64,000 nucleotides of DNA from an uncultured Collinsella sp. (GTDB lineage: Bacteria; Actinomycetota; Coriobacteriia; Coriobacteriales; Coriobacteriaceae): NCBI GenBank assembly GCA_902464495.1, contig CABQJK010000004.1:1-64000 (forward strand). Reading direction: 5' to 3'. The notes below the pieces were generated by a model. It was not told where the DNA came from. It worked only from the letters and a program-made list of their open reading frames with translations, and searched no databases. A program made the position numbers and the translations under genes. Shown here one piece after another: positions 34,469-42,612 of this stretch. Within the stretch, counting starts at the first letter, position 1. Each line of letters begins with the position of its first letter.

Positions 34469-35367
34469 TACAGCACGCCTCCGATCATCAGCAACAGCTG
34501 CGCGGTGATGCAACCGAAGATAAGCGAATCGCTACGATCGAGCATGCCGCCGTGGCCCGGGATAAGGTTGCCGGAATCCTTGACGCCCACACCGCGCTTG
34601 ATGCGCGACTCGATAAGGTCGCCGATAACGCCCAGAATGGACACGACCACGCCGCACAGCAGCGCATAGGGCAGGCTGAGCTTGTAGAAGTGCGTCGCCC
34701 ACAGGATGAGCCAAATCAAAACCGAGCCCAGGATGCCGCCGACAAACCCCTCCCAGCTCTTTTTGGGAGAAATCTTGGGAACCATCTTGTGCTTGCCGAT
34801 ACGGCTGCCCACGATGTAGGCAAACGAATCGGAGACCCAAAGGGACGCGCAAACGCCCACTGAAAGCAGGGCGCCGGCAAAACCGGGCACGGCATCGCGC
34901 AGCAGCACGATAGCCGACAGCATAAAGCCAGTGTAGATGGGACCCATGAGCGTCACGGCCACATCAGAGATGCGGGTACGCGGCGACCAGACATACCAAA
35001 TGCCCACAGCGAGCATCAAGGCAAAAAGCAGGGCATTCAGCAACATCGAATCGCCCAACGCTGACAGCGGAAAGAGTACGGCGGCAGCGATACCCATGCG
35101 CTCGTTAGCCATCTTGCCATCGAGCCTTGTCATACGGAAAAACTCATAGCAGCACAGACCGCTCATGACGGAAACAAAGATGGCCGTGGGCACGATACCC
35201 AAAACCAGGCACAGGATAAAGACAACAGCGTAGACGATACCGGCGGCGGCACGGGTAATAAAGCCCGCCAGCCACGAACCGGTGCCGCTCTTCGCTGCAG
35301 ACGCTCCCGCAGTGGCAGCCTTACGCTCAGGCGTCTTGGGAGCAGTTGCCTTGGGACGATCGGACAC
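34468..35367 (-). CDS. cdsA: Phosphatidate cytidylyltransferase
   Basis: CdsA makes CDP-diacylglycerol, the branch point of phospholipid synthesis. The 299-residue protein has a polar Ala/Lys-rich N-terminus, then about eight membrane helices. The family signature near the C-terminus is DLIESRIKRGVGVKDSGNLIPGHGG with DRSDS. The start is GTG with GGAGG 7 bases before it. Confidence 0.95.
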   Translation of the reverse strand: MSDRPKATAPKTPERKAATAGASAAKSGTGSWLAGFITRAAAGIVYAVVFILCLVLGIVPTAIFVSVMSGLCCYEFFRMTRLDGKMANERMGIAAAVLFPLSALGDSMLLNALLFALMLAVGIWYVWSPRTRISDVAVTLMGPIYTGFMLSAIVLLRDAVPGFAGALLSVGVCASLWVSDSFAYIVGSRIGKHKMVPKISPKKSWEGFVGGILGSVLIWLILWATHFYKLSLPYALLCGVVVSILGVIGDLIESRIKRGVGVKDSGNLIPGHGGMLDRSDSLIFGCITAQLLLMIGGVL

Positions 35368-35369
35368 GA

Positions 35370-36164
35370 TTAAGCCTCCTCGGACTTGCTCAGTCCACCA
35401 AACCTACGGTCACGGCCCTGATAGGCCAAAATGGCGTCGACAAGGCCCCAACGATCAAAGTCGGGCCAATAGGTATCGGTGACATAGAACTCGGAATAAG
35501 CCACCTGCCACAGCAGATAGTTCGAAAGGCGCAGCTCACCAGAGGTGCGAATCACAAGCTCAGGATCGGGAAGACCGGCGGTATAGAGGTGGGAAGCCAC
35601 CATATCGTCATCAATTGCAGCGGGATCGATCTTACCGGTGGCAGCGTCGAGTGCGATCTGACGGACAGCGCGGGTAATCTCGGCACGCGCGCCGTAGTTG
35701 ACGGCAAGCGCCAGCGTCATACCGGTGTGATCGGCGCACTCGGCTAGACCGCGTTCAAAAACGTCGCGAGTCTTCTTGGGCAGCGCTGAAATATCACCCA
35801 AAAAGACAACACGCACGTTTTCGCGCTTCAGAAGCGGCAGCTCGTCGATAAACGTCTTGGCAAACAGGTGCATCAAGACGTTGACCTCATGCTGCGGGCG
35901 GTTCCAGTTTTCGGTAGAAAACGCATAGGCCGAAAGCACGTCGACGCCCAGACGCACGCAGGCGGTAATAATCTCGCGAAGGGAGACGATACCCGCCTTG
36001 TGGCCCTCGGTGCGTGCAAGACCACGCGACGTGGCCCAACGACCGTTGCCGTCCATGATGCACGAGATATGGTGCGGAATGTTATTGAGGTCAAGGTCGG
36101 AAAAACCGACGCCCGCAGGGGCGTCGGCAAAGTACTCGACCAGTTTATGCTCGTCGTATTGCAC
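35370..36164 (-). CDS. uppS: Isoprenyl transferase (undecaprenyl diphosphate synthase family)
   Basis: This is a cis-prenyltransferase that builds the C55 (or related) carrier for wall glycans. It has HISCIMDGNGRWA with the catalytic Asp, the FSTENWNRP region, and the ELRLSNYLLWQVAYSEFYVTDTYWPD substrate and magnesium segment (written here in parts: ELRLSNYLLWQ, then YWPDF). Length is 264 residues. The start is GTG with GGAG 7 bases upstream. It works with the neighbouring dxr and ispG products, which supply the isoprenoid units. Confidence 0.95.
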   Translation of the reverse strand: MQYDEHKLVEYFADAPAGVGFSDLDLNNIPHHISCIMDGNGRWATSRGLARTEGHKAGIVSLREIITACVRLGVDVLSAYAFSTENWNRPQHEVNVLMHLFAKTFIDELPLLKRENVRVVFLGDISALPKKTRDVFERGLAECADHTGMTLALAVNYGARAEITRAVRQIALDAATGKIDPAAIDDDMVASHLYTAGLPDPELVIRTSGELRLSNYLLWQVAYSEFYVTDTYWPDFDRWGLVDAILAYQGRDRRFGGLSKSEEA

Positions 36165-36165
36165 C

Positions 36166-36702
36166 TTAGATCTCCATGACCTCGGCTTCTTTTTCCTTCA
36201 GAAGCTCCTCGACCTTGGCGACATACTCATCGGTGTGCTTCTGGACCTTGGCCTGCTCGCGACGGACATCGTCCTCGGTGAGCTCCTCATCGCGCTCGAG
36301 CTTATTGTTGAAGTCGCGACGGATGTTACGGATAGACACCTTGGCCTGCTCGGCGTACTCGCGGCACTCCTTGACGAGCTCGCGACGGCGCTCCTCAGTG
36401 GGAGCCGGGAACGGAAGACGAACGACGGTGCCATCGGAGTTGGGGGTAATACCCAGATCGGAAGCGCCGATGGCCTTGACGATAGCATTGATGAGTGCCT
36501 TGTCCCACGGCTCGATGAGCAGCATGTGGGCCTCGGGGGTCTTGACGGCGGCAACCTGCGTGACCGGCGTGGGAACACCGTAATAATCGACGGTGATGTC
36601 GGACAGAATGTTGGCATTGGCGCGGCCGGTACGGACCTTGGAGAAGTTATGCTTGAGGGACTCGAGCGACTTGTCCATATGGGCGGTGATGTTCTCTGCC
36701 AT
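36166..36702 (-). CDS. frr: Ribosome recycling factor
   Basis: RRF splits post-termination ribosomes together with EF-G. The 178-residue protein starts MAENITAHMDKSLESLKHNFSKVRTGRAN, with the three-helix bundle segment RREIVKECREYAEQAKVSIRNIRRD-like stretch (visible as KECREYAEQAKVSIRNIRRD) and a charged C-terminal helix. The stop is 1 base before uppS and the start 2 bases after pyrH, in the conserved rpsB-tsf-pyrH-frr order. Confidence 0.96.
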   Translation of the reverse strand: MAENITAHMDKSLESLKHNFSKVRTGRANANILSDITVDYYGVPTPVTQVAAVKTPEAHMLLIEPWDKALINAIVKAIGASDLGITPNSDGTVVRLPFPAPTEERRRELVKECREYAEQAKVSIRNIRRDFNNKLERDEELTEDDVRREQAKVQKHTDEYVAKVEELLKEKEAEVMEI

Positions 36703-36704
36703 GC

Positions 36705-37427
36705 TTAATCCTCCTGATAGACGAGCGTGCCGACGGGCTCACCCGCGAGCGCGCGCTTGACGGTGTCCTCGCCATCGATGTTGAGGACCAAAATCGGCAT
36801 ACGGTTGTCCTGGCACAGTGCCGTAGCCGTGGAATCCATAACCTGCAGACCGCGGACGAGAACCTCGTGATAGGTAATCTTGTCAAAACGGACGGCATCG
36901 GCGCACTTGACGGGATCCTTGTCGTAGATGCCATCAACCTTGGTGGCTTTAATCAGAATCTCGGCGCCGATCTCGCACGCACGAAGAGCCGCTGCGGTGT
37001 CGGTCGTAAAGTACGGATTGCCCGAACCGGCGGCAAAAATAACGACGTTGCCCTTGGAAAGGTGGTTGATGGCGCGACGGCGAATATAGGGCTCGCAGAT
37101 CTCGTTCATCTGGATAGCGCTCATCACGCGGCAGGGAACATCGTTATGCTCGAAGGCATCCTGCAGGGCGAGCGCGTTCATAACGGTTGCCAGCATGCCC
37201 ATGTAGTCGGCCTGAGCACGCTCCATGCCACCGGCAGCGCCGGCCATGCCGCGAAAAATGTTGCCGCCGCCGACAACGACGCCGACCTCATGGCCAACGG
37301 CGAGCAGCTCCTTGACCTGCTTGGCAAGATGGTCGGTAACTTTGGGGTCGATGCCATATTGGCCGTCGCCCATCAGTGCTTCGCCGGAAAGCTTAAGAAG
37401 CACGCGTTTATATCGGATGTCGGACAA
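36705..37427 (-). CDS. pyrH: UMP kinase
   Basis: PyrH phosphorylates UMP to UDP and is the hexameric bacterial enzyme of the amino acid kinase family. Visible are KRVLLKLSGEALMG, VVGGGNIFRG for phosphate binding, and TDTAAALRACEIGAEILIKAT. Length is 240 residues. The start is TTG, supported by AAAGGAGG 5 bases upstream. It begins a new unit after the tsf terminator, and it links to the pyr operon product UMP. Confidence 0.96.
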   Translation of the reverse strand: MSDIRYKRVLLKLSGEALMGDGQYGIDPKVTDHLAKQVKELLAVGHEVGVVVGGGNIFRGMAGAAGGMERAQADYMGMLATVMNALALQDAFEHNDVPCRVMSAIQMNEICEPYIRRRAINHLSKGNVVIFAAGSGNPYFTTDTAAALRACEIGAEILIKATKVDGIYDKDPVKCADAVRFDKITYHEVLVRGLQVMDSTATALCQDNRMPILVLNIDGEDTVKRALAGEPVGTLVYQED

Positions 37428-37486
37428 AGCGATCCTCCTTTAATTAGACTTTCAATATGATATCAAAGGCTCTGATAAGAGCCATG

Positions 37487-37521
37487 AAAAAGCAGGCTGT
37501 GAGTAAAACCCACAGCCTGCT
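37487..37521 (-). terminator. Rho-independent terminator of rpsB-tsf
   Basis: CACAGCCTGCT and its complement form an 11-bp stem followed by TTTT on the minus strand. A second small hairpin (GGCTCT/AGAGCC, 37468-37483) lies just downstream and may reinforce it or belong to the pyrH leader. Confidence 0.87.
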
Positions 37522-37544
37522 CATTACCAGCTACAAGAGCTTAT

Positions 37545-38414
37545 TTACTCGCCACGGACCAGACGGTCAAAGGCAACGACGGTAATGGTGTCGCCGAGCT
37601 CCTTGGAGACCTGCTCAGCGTACTTCTTGATGGTGAGGGAGCTGTCCTTGATGAACTCCTGCTCGGTGAGCACGGACTGCTTGTAGAACTTCTCCAGACG
37701 GCCAACAGCCATCTTCTCCTGGATAGCCTCGGGCTTGCCGGACTCGGCAGCCTGGGCCATGTAGATCTGCTTCTCGTGCTCGACGGTCTCGGCCGGAACC
37801 TGATCGCGGGTAGCGCAGATCGGTGCGACGGCGGCAACCTGAAGGGCAACGTCGTGAGCGAAGGTCTTGAAGGACTCAGCCTGAGCGGTCTCGACCTTCT
37901 CGAAGGCGAACTCGACGAGGACGCCGATCTTACCACCCATGTGGATGTAAGAAGCGAGCGCGCCGTTCTCGGCCTTGCGGGCAGCGAAGCGGGAGATCTT
38001 CATGTTCTCGCCCATGATGTGAATCATCTCGGTGAGCTCGGAGGAAACGGTCTCCTCGCCCATCGGCTTCTCGAGCAGAGCGTCGACGTCAGCAGGCTCG
38101 GTGGTAGCGACAACCTCAGCGACCTTAGAAGCAAAGCCGGTGAACTTGGCGTTGGAGCCAACGAAGTCTGTCTCGCAGGAGAGCTCGAGCAGAGCGCCGG
38201 TCTTGCCATCCTCGGAGACGAACGCGGCGACAGCGCCCTCGTTGGTCTCGCGGCCAGCCTTCTTGGCAGCCTTGGCGAGGCCGTTCTTACGCAGAACGTC
38301 GACAGCGGCGTCCATGTCGCCGTCAGCCTCGACGAGAGCCTTCTTGCACTCCATCATCGGGGAGTCGGTCATCTCGCGGAGCTGCTTGACCATAGCGGCG
38401 GTAATCTGGGCCAT
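37545..38414 (-). CDS. tsf: Elongation factor Ts
   Basis: EF-Ts is the nucleotide exchange factor of EF-Tu. It starts MAQITAAMVKQLREMTDSPMM with the TDFV motif written here as CETDFVGSNAKF. Length is 289 residues. I chose the ATG at 38414 with AAAGGA 6 bases upstream. It follows rpsB by 45 bases in the universal rpsB-tsf pair. Confidence 0.96.
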   Translation of the reverse strand: MAQITAAMVKQLREMTDSPMMECKKALVEADGDMDAAVDVLRKNGLAKAAKKAGRETNEGAVAAFVSEDGKTGALLELSCETDFVGSNAKFTGFASKVAEVVATTEPADVDALLEKPMGEETVSSELTEMIHIMGENMKISRFAARKAENGALASYIHMGGKIGVLVEFAFEKVETAQAESFKTFAHDVALQVAAVAPICATRDQVPAETVEHEKQIYMAQAAESGKPEAIQEKMAVGRLEKFYKQSVLTEQEFIKDSSLTIKKYAEQVSKELGDTITVVAFDRLVRGE

Positions 38415-38459
38415 TGTGGTTCCTTTCAAAGAGATGAAAAAGAATTAACTAAGACTGAT

Positions 38460-39188
38460 TTACTCGGCCTTGGGCTCAGCGGCCATCTCGGCCTCGGAGA
38501 CCTGCTCCTTACCGGAGCCAGCGAGGCAGGCGTCAGCCATGAGCTCGCACATAAGGGTGACAGCGGAGATAGCGTCATCGTTGCAGGGGATGCCGTACTC
38601 GACCTCGTCGGGATCGGAGTTGGTGTCGATCAGAGCGACGACGGGGATGTTCAGGCGCTGAGCCTCCTTGATGGCGTTCTCCTCGCGCTTAGTGTCGATG
38701 ACGAAGAGAGCCTGGGGCAGACCCTTCATGTCGCGGGCGCCACCGAGGTTGGTCTGGAGCTTGGTGAGCTCCTTGCCGAGCACAGCCTGCTCCTTCTTGG
38801 GGAGCACTGCCATGCGGCCGTCCTCGACCATGGCCTCGAGCTCCTCCATGCGGTTGATGCGGGAGCGGATGGTGACGAAGTTGGTCAGCATACCGCCGAG
38901 CCAACGCTGGTTGATGTAAGGCATGTTGGCGCGCTCAGCAGCGTTCTTGACGGCCTCCTGAGCCTGCTTCTTGGTGCCGACGAACAGCACGTTGCCACCC
39001 TTGGCGACGTTCTTGACGAAGGTGTAGGCCTGGTCGGCGTCGAGGATGGTCTGCTTGAGGTCGAGGATGTAGATGCCGTTGCGCTCACCGAAGATGAACG
39101 GCTTCATCTTGGGGTTCCAGCGACGGGTCTGGTGACCGAAGTGGCAGCCGGCCTCGAGCAGGGTGCGGATATTAATCTTGGTAGCCAT
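38460..39188 (-). CDS. rpsB: 30S ribosomal protein S2
   Basis: S2 joins late to the small subunit near S1. The 242-residue protein begins MATKINIRTLLEAGCHFGHQTRRWNPKMK and has the family signatures MLTNFVTIRSRI and PVVALIDTNSDPDEVEYGIPCNDDA (here in parts: PVVALIDTNSDP, YGIPCNDDA). An AGGAGG site precedes the ATG. A strong promoter lies about 140 bases upstream, leaving a leader of about 130 bases, long enough for S2 autoregulation. Confidence 0.96.
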   Translation of the reverse strand: MATKINIRTLLEAGCHFGHQTRRWNPKMKPFIFGERNGIYILDLKQTILDADQAYTFVKNVAKGGNVLFVGTKKQAQEAVKNAAERANMPYINQRWLGGMLTNFVTIRSRINRMEELEAMVEDGRMAVLPKKEQAVLGKELTKLQTNLGGARDMKGLPQALFVIDTKREENAIKEAQRLNIPVVALIDTNSDPDEVEYGIPCNDDAISAVTLMCELMADACLAGSGKEQVSEAEMAAEPKAE

Positions 39189-39329
39189 GTTAAACCTCCT
39201 GTGGTTTGCCTCCGCGCGGGGTCATCCTCCAAAACCAACCCGGACATGTGCTACCAAAGCCCGGGCACCACGGTATGAAGTAGCCGCGCGTGCGTGATAA
39301 AAACATGTTGCCGTGAAGCAACCCGATGA

Positions 39330-39358
39330 ATGATAGCAGGAATGCTTCTTCCTGCCAA
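39330..39358 (-). promoter_or_regulatory. Promoter of rpsB-tsf
   Basis: TTGGCA and TATCAT are 17 bases apart on the minus strand, with TGC before the -10, giving an extended promoter. It lies just after the xerC stop codon. No other open frame of note is in 39189-39407. Confidence 0.75.
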
Positions 39359-39407
39359 CCCGCAATCAAAACCACACACCTGAGTGCGGCGCGGGACGTC
39401 CCAGCCA

Positions 39408-40250
39408 CTATTCGCCGCGGGGATGGGCTTGAGCCACGGCACGTTTGAGCCGATCGGGCGTGAGGTGCGTGTAGATCTGCGTCGTGGACAGGCTCGCATG
39501 ACCCAGCAGCTCTTGAACCGAGCGCAGGTCCGCACCGCCCTCGAGCAAGTCGGTCGCAAAGGTATGGCGCATCGCATGCGGGGCGATGTCGGCCGGAATG
39601 CCGGCGAGTGTCGCCAGAGTATGGAACCGCCGCCTGAGCATAGCGGCACTCATGCGATTACCGCGCGCCGATATAAGCAGCGGATGCGGCCCGGTAGCGG
39701 AGTCACGGCGCTTTGCCTGAGCGAGCAACTCCGGCCTCCCCTCCTCAATATAGAGACGCGTCGCCTCGAGCGCACGACGATACAGAGGGACGATACGTTC
39801 TTTGCTCCCCTTGCCCCACAGGCGCAGCGTGCGTTCGGACCACGCAATGGACTCCACATTGAGTGCTGCGAGCTCAGAGATACGGGCGCCCGAGGCATAG
39901 AGCAGCTCGAGCATCGCCGCATCGCGCAGTCCCGCGGGTGTTGAGGTATCAGGCGTCTTGAGCAGCGCCTCCACCTGTTGGGTCGTCAGCACACCGGGTA
40001 GATCGCGCGGGAGCTTGGGCGAGGAAATTGCCGAGACCACATCGCCCTCCACGACCCCCTCGGCAGCCATCCACCGATAGAGCGAGCGAACGGCAGACAG
40101 GTGTGCCGCAAGCGTTCGGGGAGCCACCTGCCCACGCGAAAGCTCGGCAAGATAGCGACGAATGGTGCGCACGTCGGCAGCGAAAGCATCTATATCCTCG
40201 CGCTCGCACCAGGCAGCAAAGCGCTCCAGCCTCGAGCCATAGGCCGTCAC
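39408..40250 (-). CDS. xerC: Tyrosine recombinase XerC/XerD family
   Basis: This enzyme resolves chromosome dimers at dif with a partner. The catalytic domain shows GARISELAALN (first Arg), HAMRHTFATDLL (His and Arg) and LLGHASLSTTQIYTHL (His and nucleophile Tyr). The first canonical start is the GTG at 40250, but the same frame continues upstream to about 40331 and encodes DSFIAYISRVEGLSPNTV, a typical Xer N-terminal segment. A GGAGG site at 40338-40342 stands before GTC and ATA codons. The true start is therefore probably upstream and non-canonical. Confidence 0.88.
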   Translation of the reverse strand: MTAYGSRLERFAAWCEREDIDAFAADVRTIRRYLAELSRGQVAPRTLAAHLSAVRSLYRWMAAEGVVEGDVVSAISSPKLPRDLPGVLTTQQVEALLKTPDTSTPAGLRDAAMLELLYASGARISELAALNVESIAWSERTLRLWGKGSKERIVPLYRRALEATRLYIEEGRPELLAQAKRRDSATGPHPLLISARGNRMSAAMLRRRFHTLATLAGIPADIAPHAMRHTFATDLLEGGADLRSVQELLGHASLSTTQIYTHLTPDRLKRAVAQAHPRGE

Positions 40251-40324
40251 CGTGTTGGGAGAAAGCCCCTCGACACGTGAGATATAGGCGATAAACGAGT
40301 CGACGGTGTCGTACAGGTCAAAGG

Positions 40325-41662
40325 CTATGACCGGTCGCCTCCAAACAGATCGGGGCGAGTGGCCAGATAGGCATCAAGGGCCTCGAGCGCACGGTCCGCA
40401 TAGGCCTGGTAGCGGTCGCGCTTGCTGCGGCGCTTACCATCCTCGAGTGGCGGCACCAGGCCAAAGTTGACATGCATAGGCTGATAGCCCACGGTGGCAG
40501 GATCGGTCGCATAGCCCACGAGCGCACCCAGGGCGCCCACACGCGGCAACTCGACGCCCGCGGCACCGATAGCCTCGGCATAGGTGTTGAGCGCCGCGAG
40601 CAGACCTGTCGCCACGGCTTCCATGTACCCCTCGGTGCCGGTGATCTGACCGGCCAGGCGCACGCCGGTACCGGGCACGGCAAAGGTGCCATCGAGCACG
40701 TGCGGGGCGTCGACAAAGGTATTGCGGTGCATGACACCGTAGCGGAAGAACTCAGCGTTCTCCAGGCCCGGCACCATATGGAAGACGCGCTTCTGCTCGC
40801 CAAAGGTCAGGTTGGTCTGGAAGCCCACCAGGTTATAGGCGGTCTTCTCCTTGTTCTCGGCACGCAGCTGAATCGCCGCCCAGGGGCGACGTCCGGTACG
40901 CGGGTCGGTGAGGCCGACGGGCTTCATGGCACCAAAGCGGATGGCATCCTTGCCGGTGCGCGCGACCTCCTCGGCGGGCTGGCAGGCCTGGAACAGATCG
41001 CCACCCTCAAAGTCTTTGAGCACCACGCGGTCGGCCGTGGTAAGCGCCTCGATAAAGGCCTCGTACTCCTCCTTGTTGAGCGGAGCGTTGAGATAGTCGC
41101 CGCTCCCCTGCTCCTCGTAGCGCGACTGCGAGAACAGCACGTCCATATCGAGCGTGGAGGCATCGACGATCGGCGCCGCGGCATCGAAGAACGCAAGGGC
41201 GTCGCCACCGACGAGCTTCATGACCTCTTCGCTCAGCGCAGGTGAACACAGCGGGCCCGCGGCAATGACCACGTGGCCCTCGGGAATCTGCGTGACCTCG
41301 CCGTGCACGACCTCGATATTGGGACGAGCGGCAACTTCGGCCTCGACAAGCTCGGAAAACTTGACGCGATCGACCGCTAAGGCGCCACCGGCGGGAACAG
41401 CCGCGCGATGGGCGCAATCGAGCAGAACTGAACCCATGCGCTCAAGCTCGGCCTTCAGCAAACCAGCCGCGGAATCCGGACGGGTCGACTTAAACGAATT
41501 GGAGCAGACGAGCTCTGCCAGGTGATCGGTATGGTGGGCCGGGGAGCTCACCTGGGGGCGCATCTCGCACAGCTTTACGGCAAACCCGCGATCTGCCAGC
41601 TGGATCGCGCACTCCGAACCCGCCAGACCGCCACCGATAACTGTCACCTGATCGAACTGCAT
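40325..41662 (-). CDS. trmFO: Methylenetetrahydrofolate-tRNA-(uracil-5-)-methyltransferase TrmFO
   Basis: TrmFO is a folate- and FAD-dependent enzyme that makes m5U54 in tRNA. The FAD motif VIGGGLAGSECA is at the N-terminus, with the catalytic cysteine region ELVCSNSFKS and the GRRPWAAIQLRAEN stretch following. Length is 445 residues. I chose the ATG at 41662, 7 bases after AAAGGTG. It lies between dprA and xerC, a common dprA-topA-trmFO-xerC arrangement, but topA is missing here. Confidence 0.95.
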   Translation of the reverse strand: MQFDQVTVIGGGLAGSECAIQLADRGFAVKLCEMRPQVSSPAHHTDHLAELVCSNSFKSTRPDSAAGLLKAELERMGSVLLDCAHRAAVPAGGALAVDRVKFSELVEAEVAARPNIEVVHGEVTQIPEGHVVIAAGPLCSPALSEEVMKLVGGDALAFFDAAAPIVDASTLDMDVLFSQSRYEEQGSGDYLNAPLNKEEYEAFIEALTTADRVVLKDFEGGDLFQACQPAEEVARTGKDAIRFGAMKPVGLTDPRTGRRPWAAIQLRAENKEKTAYNLVGFQTNLTFGEQKRVFHMVPGLENAEFFRYGVMHRNTFVDAPHVLDGTFAVPGTGVRLAGQITGTEGYMEAVATGLLAALNTYAEAIGAAGVELPRVGALGALVGYATDPATVGYQPMHVNFGLVPPLEDGKRRSKRDRYQAYADRALEALDAYLATRPDLFGGDRS

Positions 41663-41676
41663 CTGCAAACACCTTT

Positions 41677-42612
41677 CTAATTGACACGTTTTCCATTGTG
41701 ACCGAAGGGTGTCTGGGCGTGAAGGGCAAACTTGGAGGGCGCATACCTTCCATCCATCATGCGCTCGATAAGGCCCTCGAGTTCAAGCGAACCCAAGAGT
41801 TTGAGTACGCCGACAGCATCGAGCGAGACGAGCGCCGCGATGTCGTCGACCTTGAGCGGAGAGGCGATGAGCGCATGCATCACGGTCTGCTGCGTTGAAT
41901 CCAGGTCGGCAATGCCGGGAGCATCGGGGCGCGAGTAGCGCAGGGTTCCATAGATGCGTGAGATAGCCATCTCGATAGATTCCTCGTCGATGATGCAGCA
42001 GGCACCGTTCGCAATGAGGTAATTCGTGCCACGCGACTCGGGCGATAGGATCGACCCCGGTACGGCAAGAAGTTCTCGCCCCAAATCCATAGCAGCCTCG
42101 GCTGTAGAAAACGTCCCGGAAGGCATACCCGCCTCGGATACAAAGAGGGCTTGCGACAGGGCCGCGATCACGCGATTGCGGCGCGGAAAGGCAAACTTGC
42201 GAGGACCCATGCCCCACGGGGAGATCGACACGACCGCGCCACCCGTATCGAGCGTGCGCGTAATAAGCCCCGCGCTCGAGCGCGGATAGACCACGTCGGC
42301 GCCCGTCCCCAGCACCACGACGTGTTTGCCGCCAGCGTTGACCGCAGCCCAACCCGAGGCCTGGTCGCAACCGACCGCGCCGCCCGAAACTACCGTCACT
42401 CCCGCCTCGACCGCCACCTTTGCCGCAAGCTCTGCCACGGCAAGACCATACGGCGAGGCTTTGCGCGCGCCGATGATGGAGAGCGCGGGCGTCGAAAGCA
42501 CCTCGGGGTTGCCGCGCACATAGAGCGTCTGGGGTACATCAGAAAGCTCCAAAACAGTCTCGGGAAACAACGCATCACCTGGATGCAGCTCAAAGGTCCC
42601 CTCTGCCATCAT
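41677..42612 (-). CDS. dprA: DNA processing protein DprA
   Basis: DprA protects incoming single strands and loads RecA during transformation. The Rossmann core is present: LSIIGARKASPYG, VVSGGAVGCDQASG, VLGTGADVVYP and FPRRNRVIAALS. A C-terminal winged-helix-like part (DSTQQTVMHALIASPLKVDDIAA) follows. The N-terminal SAM domain of some homologues is absent, giving 311 residues. The ATG at 42612 overlaps the comM stop. It is the third gene of the yraN-comM-dprA group that shares an upstream box with comEA. Confidence 0.93.
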   Translation of the reverse strand: MMAEGTFELHPGDALFPETVLELSDVPQTLYVRGNPEVLSTPALSIIGARKASPYGLAVAELAAKVAVEAGVTVVSGGAVGCDQASGWAAVNAGGKHVVVLGTGADVVYPRSSAGLITRTLDTGGAVVSISPWGMGPRKFAFPRRNRVIAALSQALFVSEAGMPSGTFSTAEAAMDLGRELLAVPGSILSPESRGTNYLIANGACCIIDEESIEMAISRIYGTLRYSRPDAPGIADLDSTQQTVMHALIASPLKVDDIAALVSLDAVGVLKLLGSLELEGLIERMMDGRYAPSKFALHAQTPFGHNGKRVN

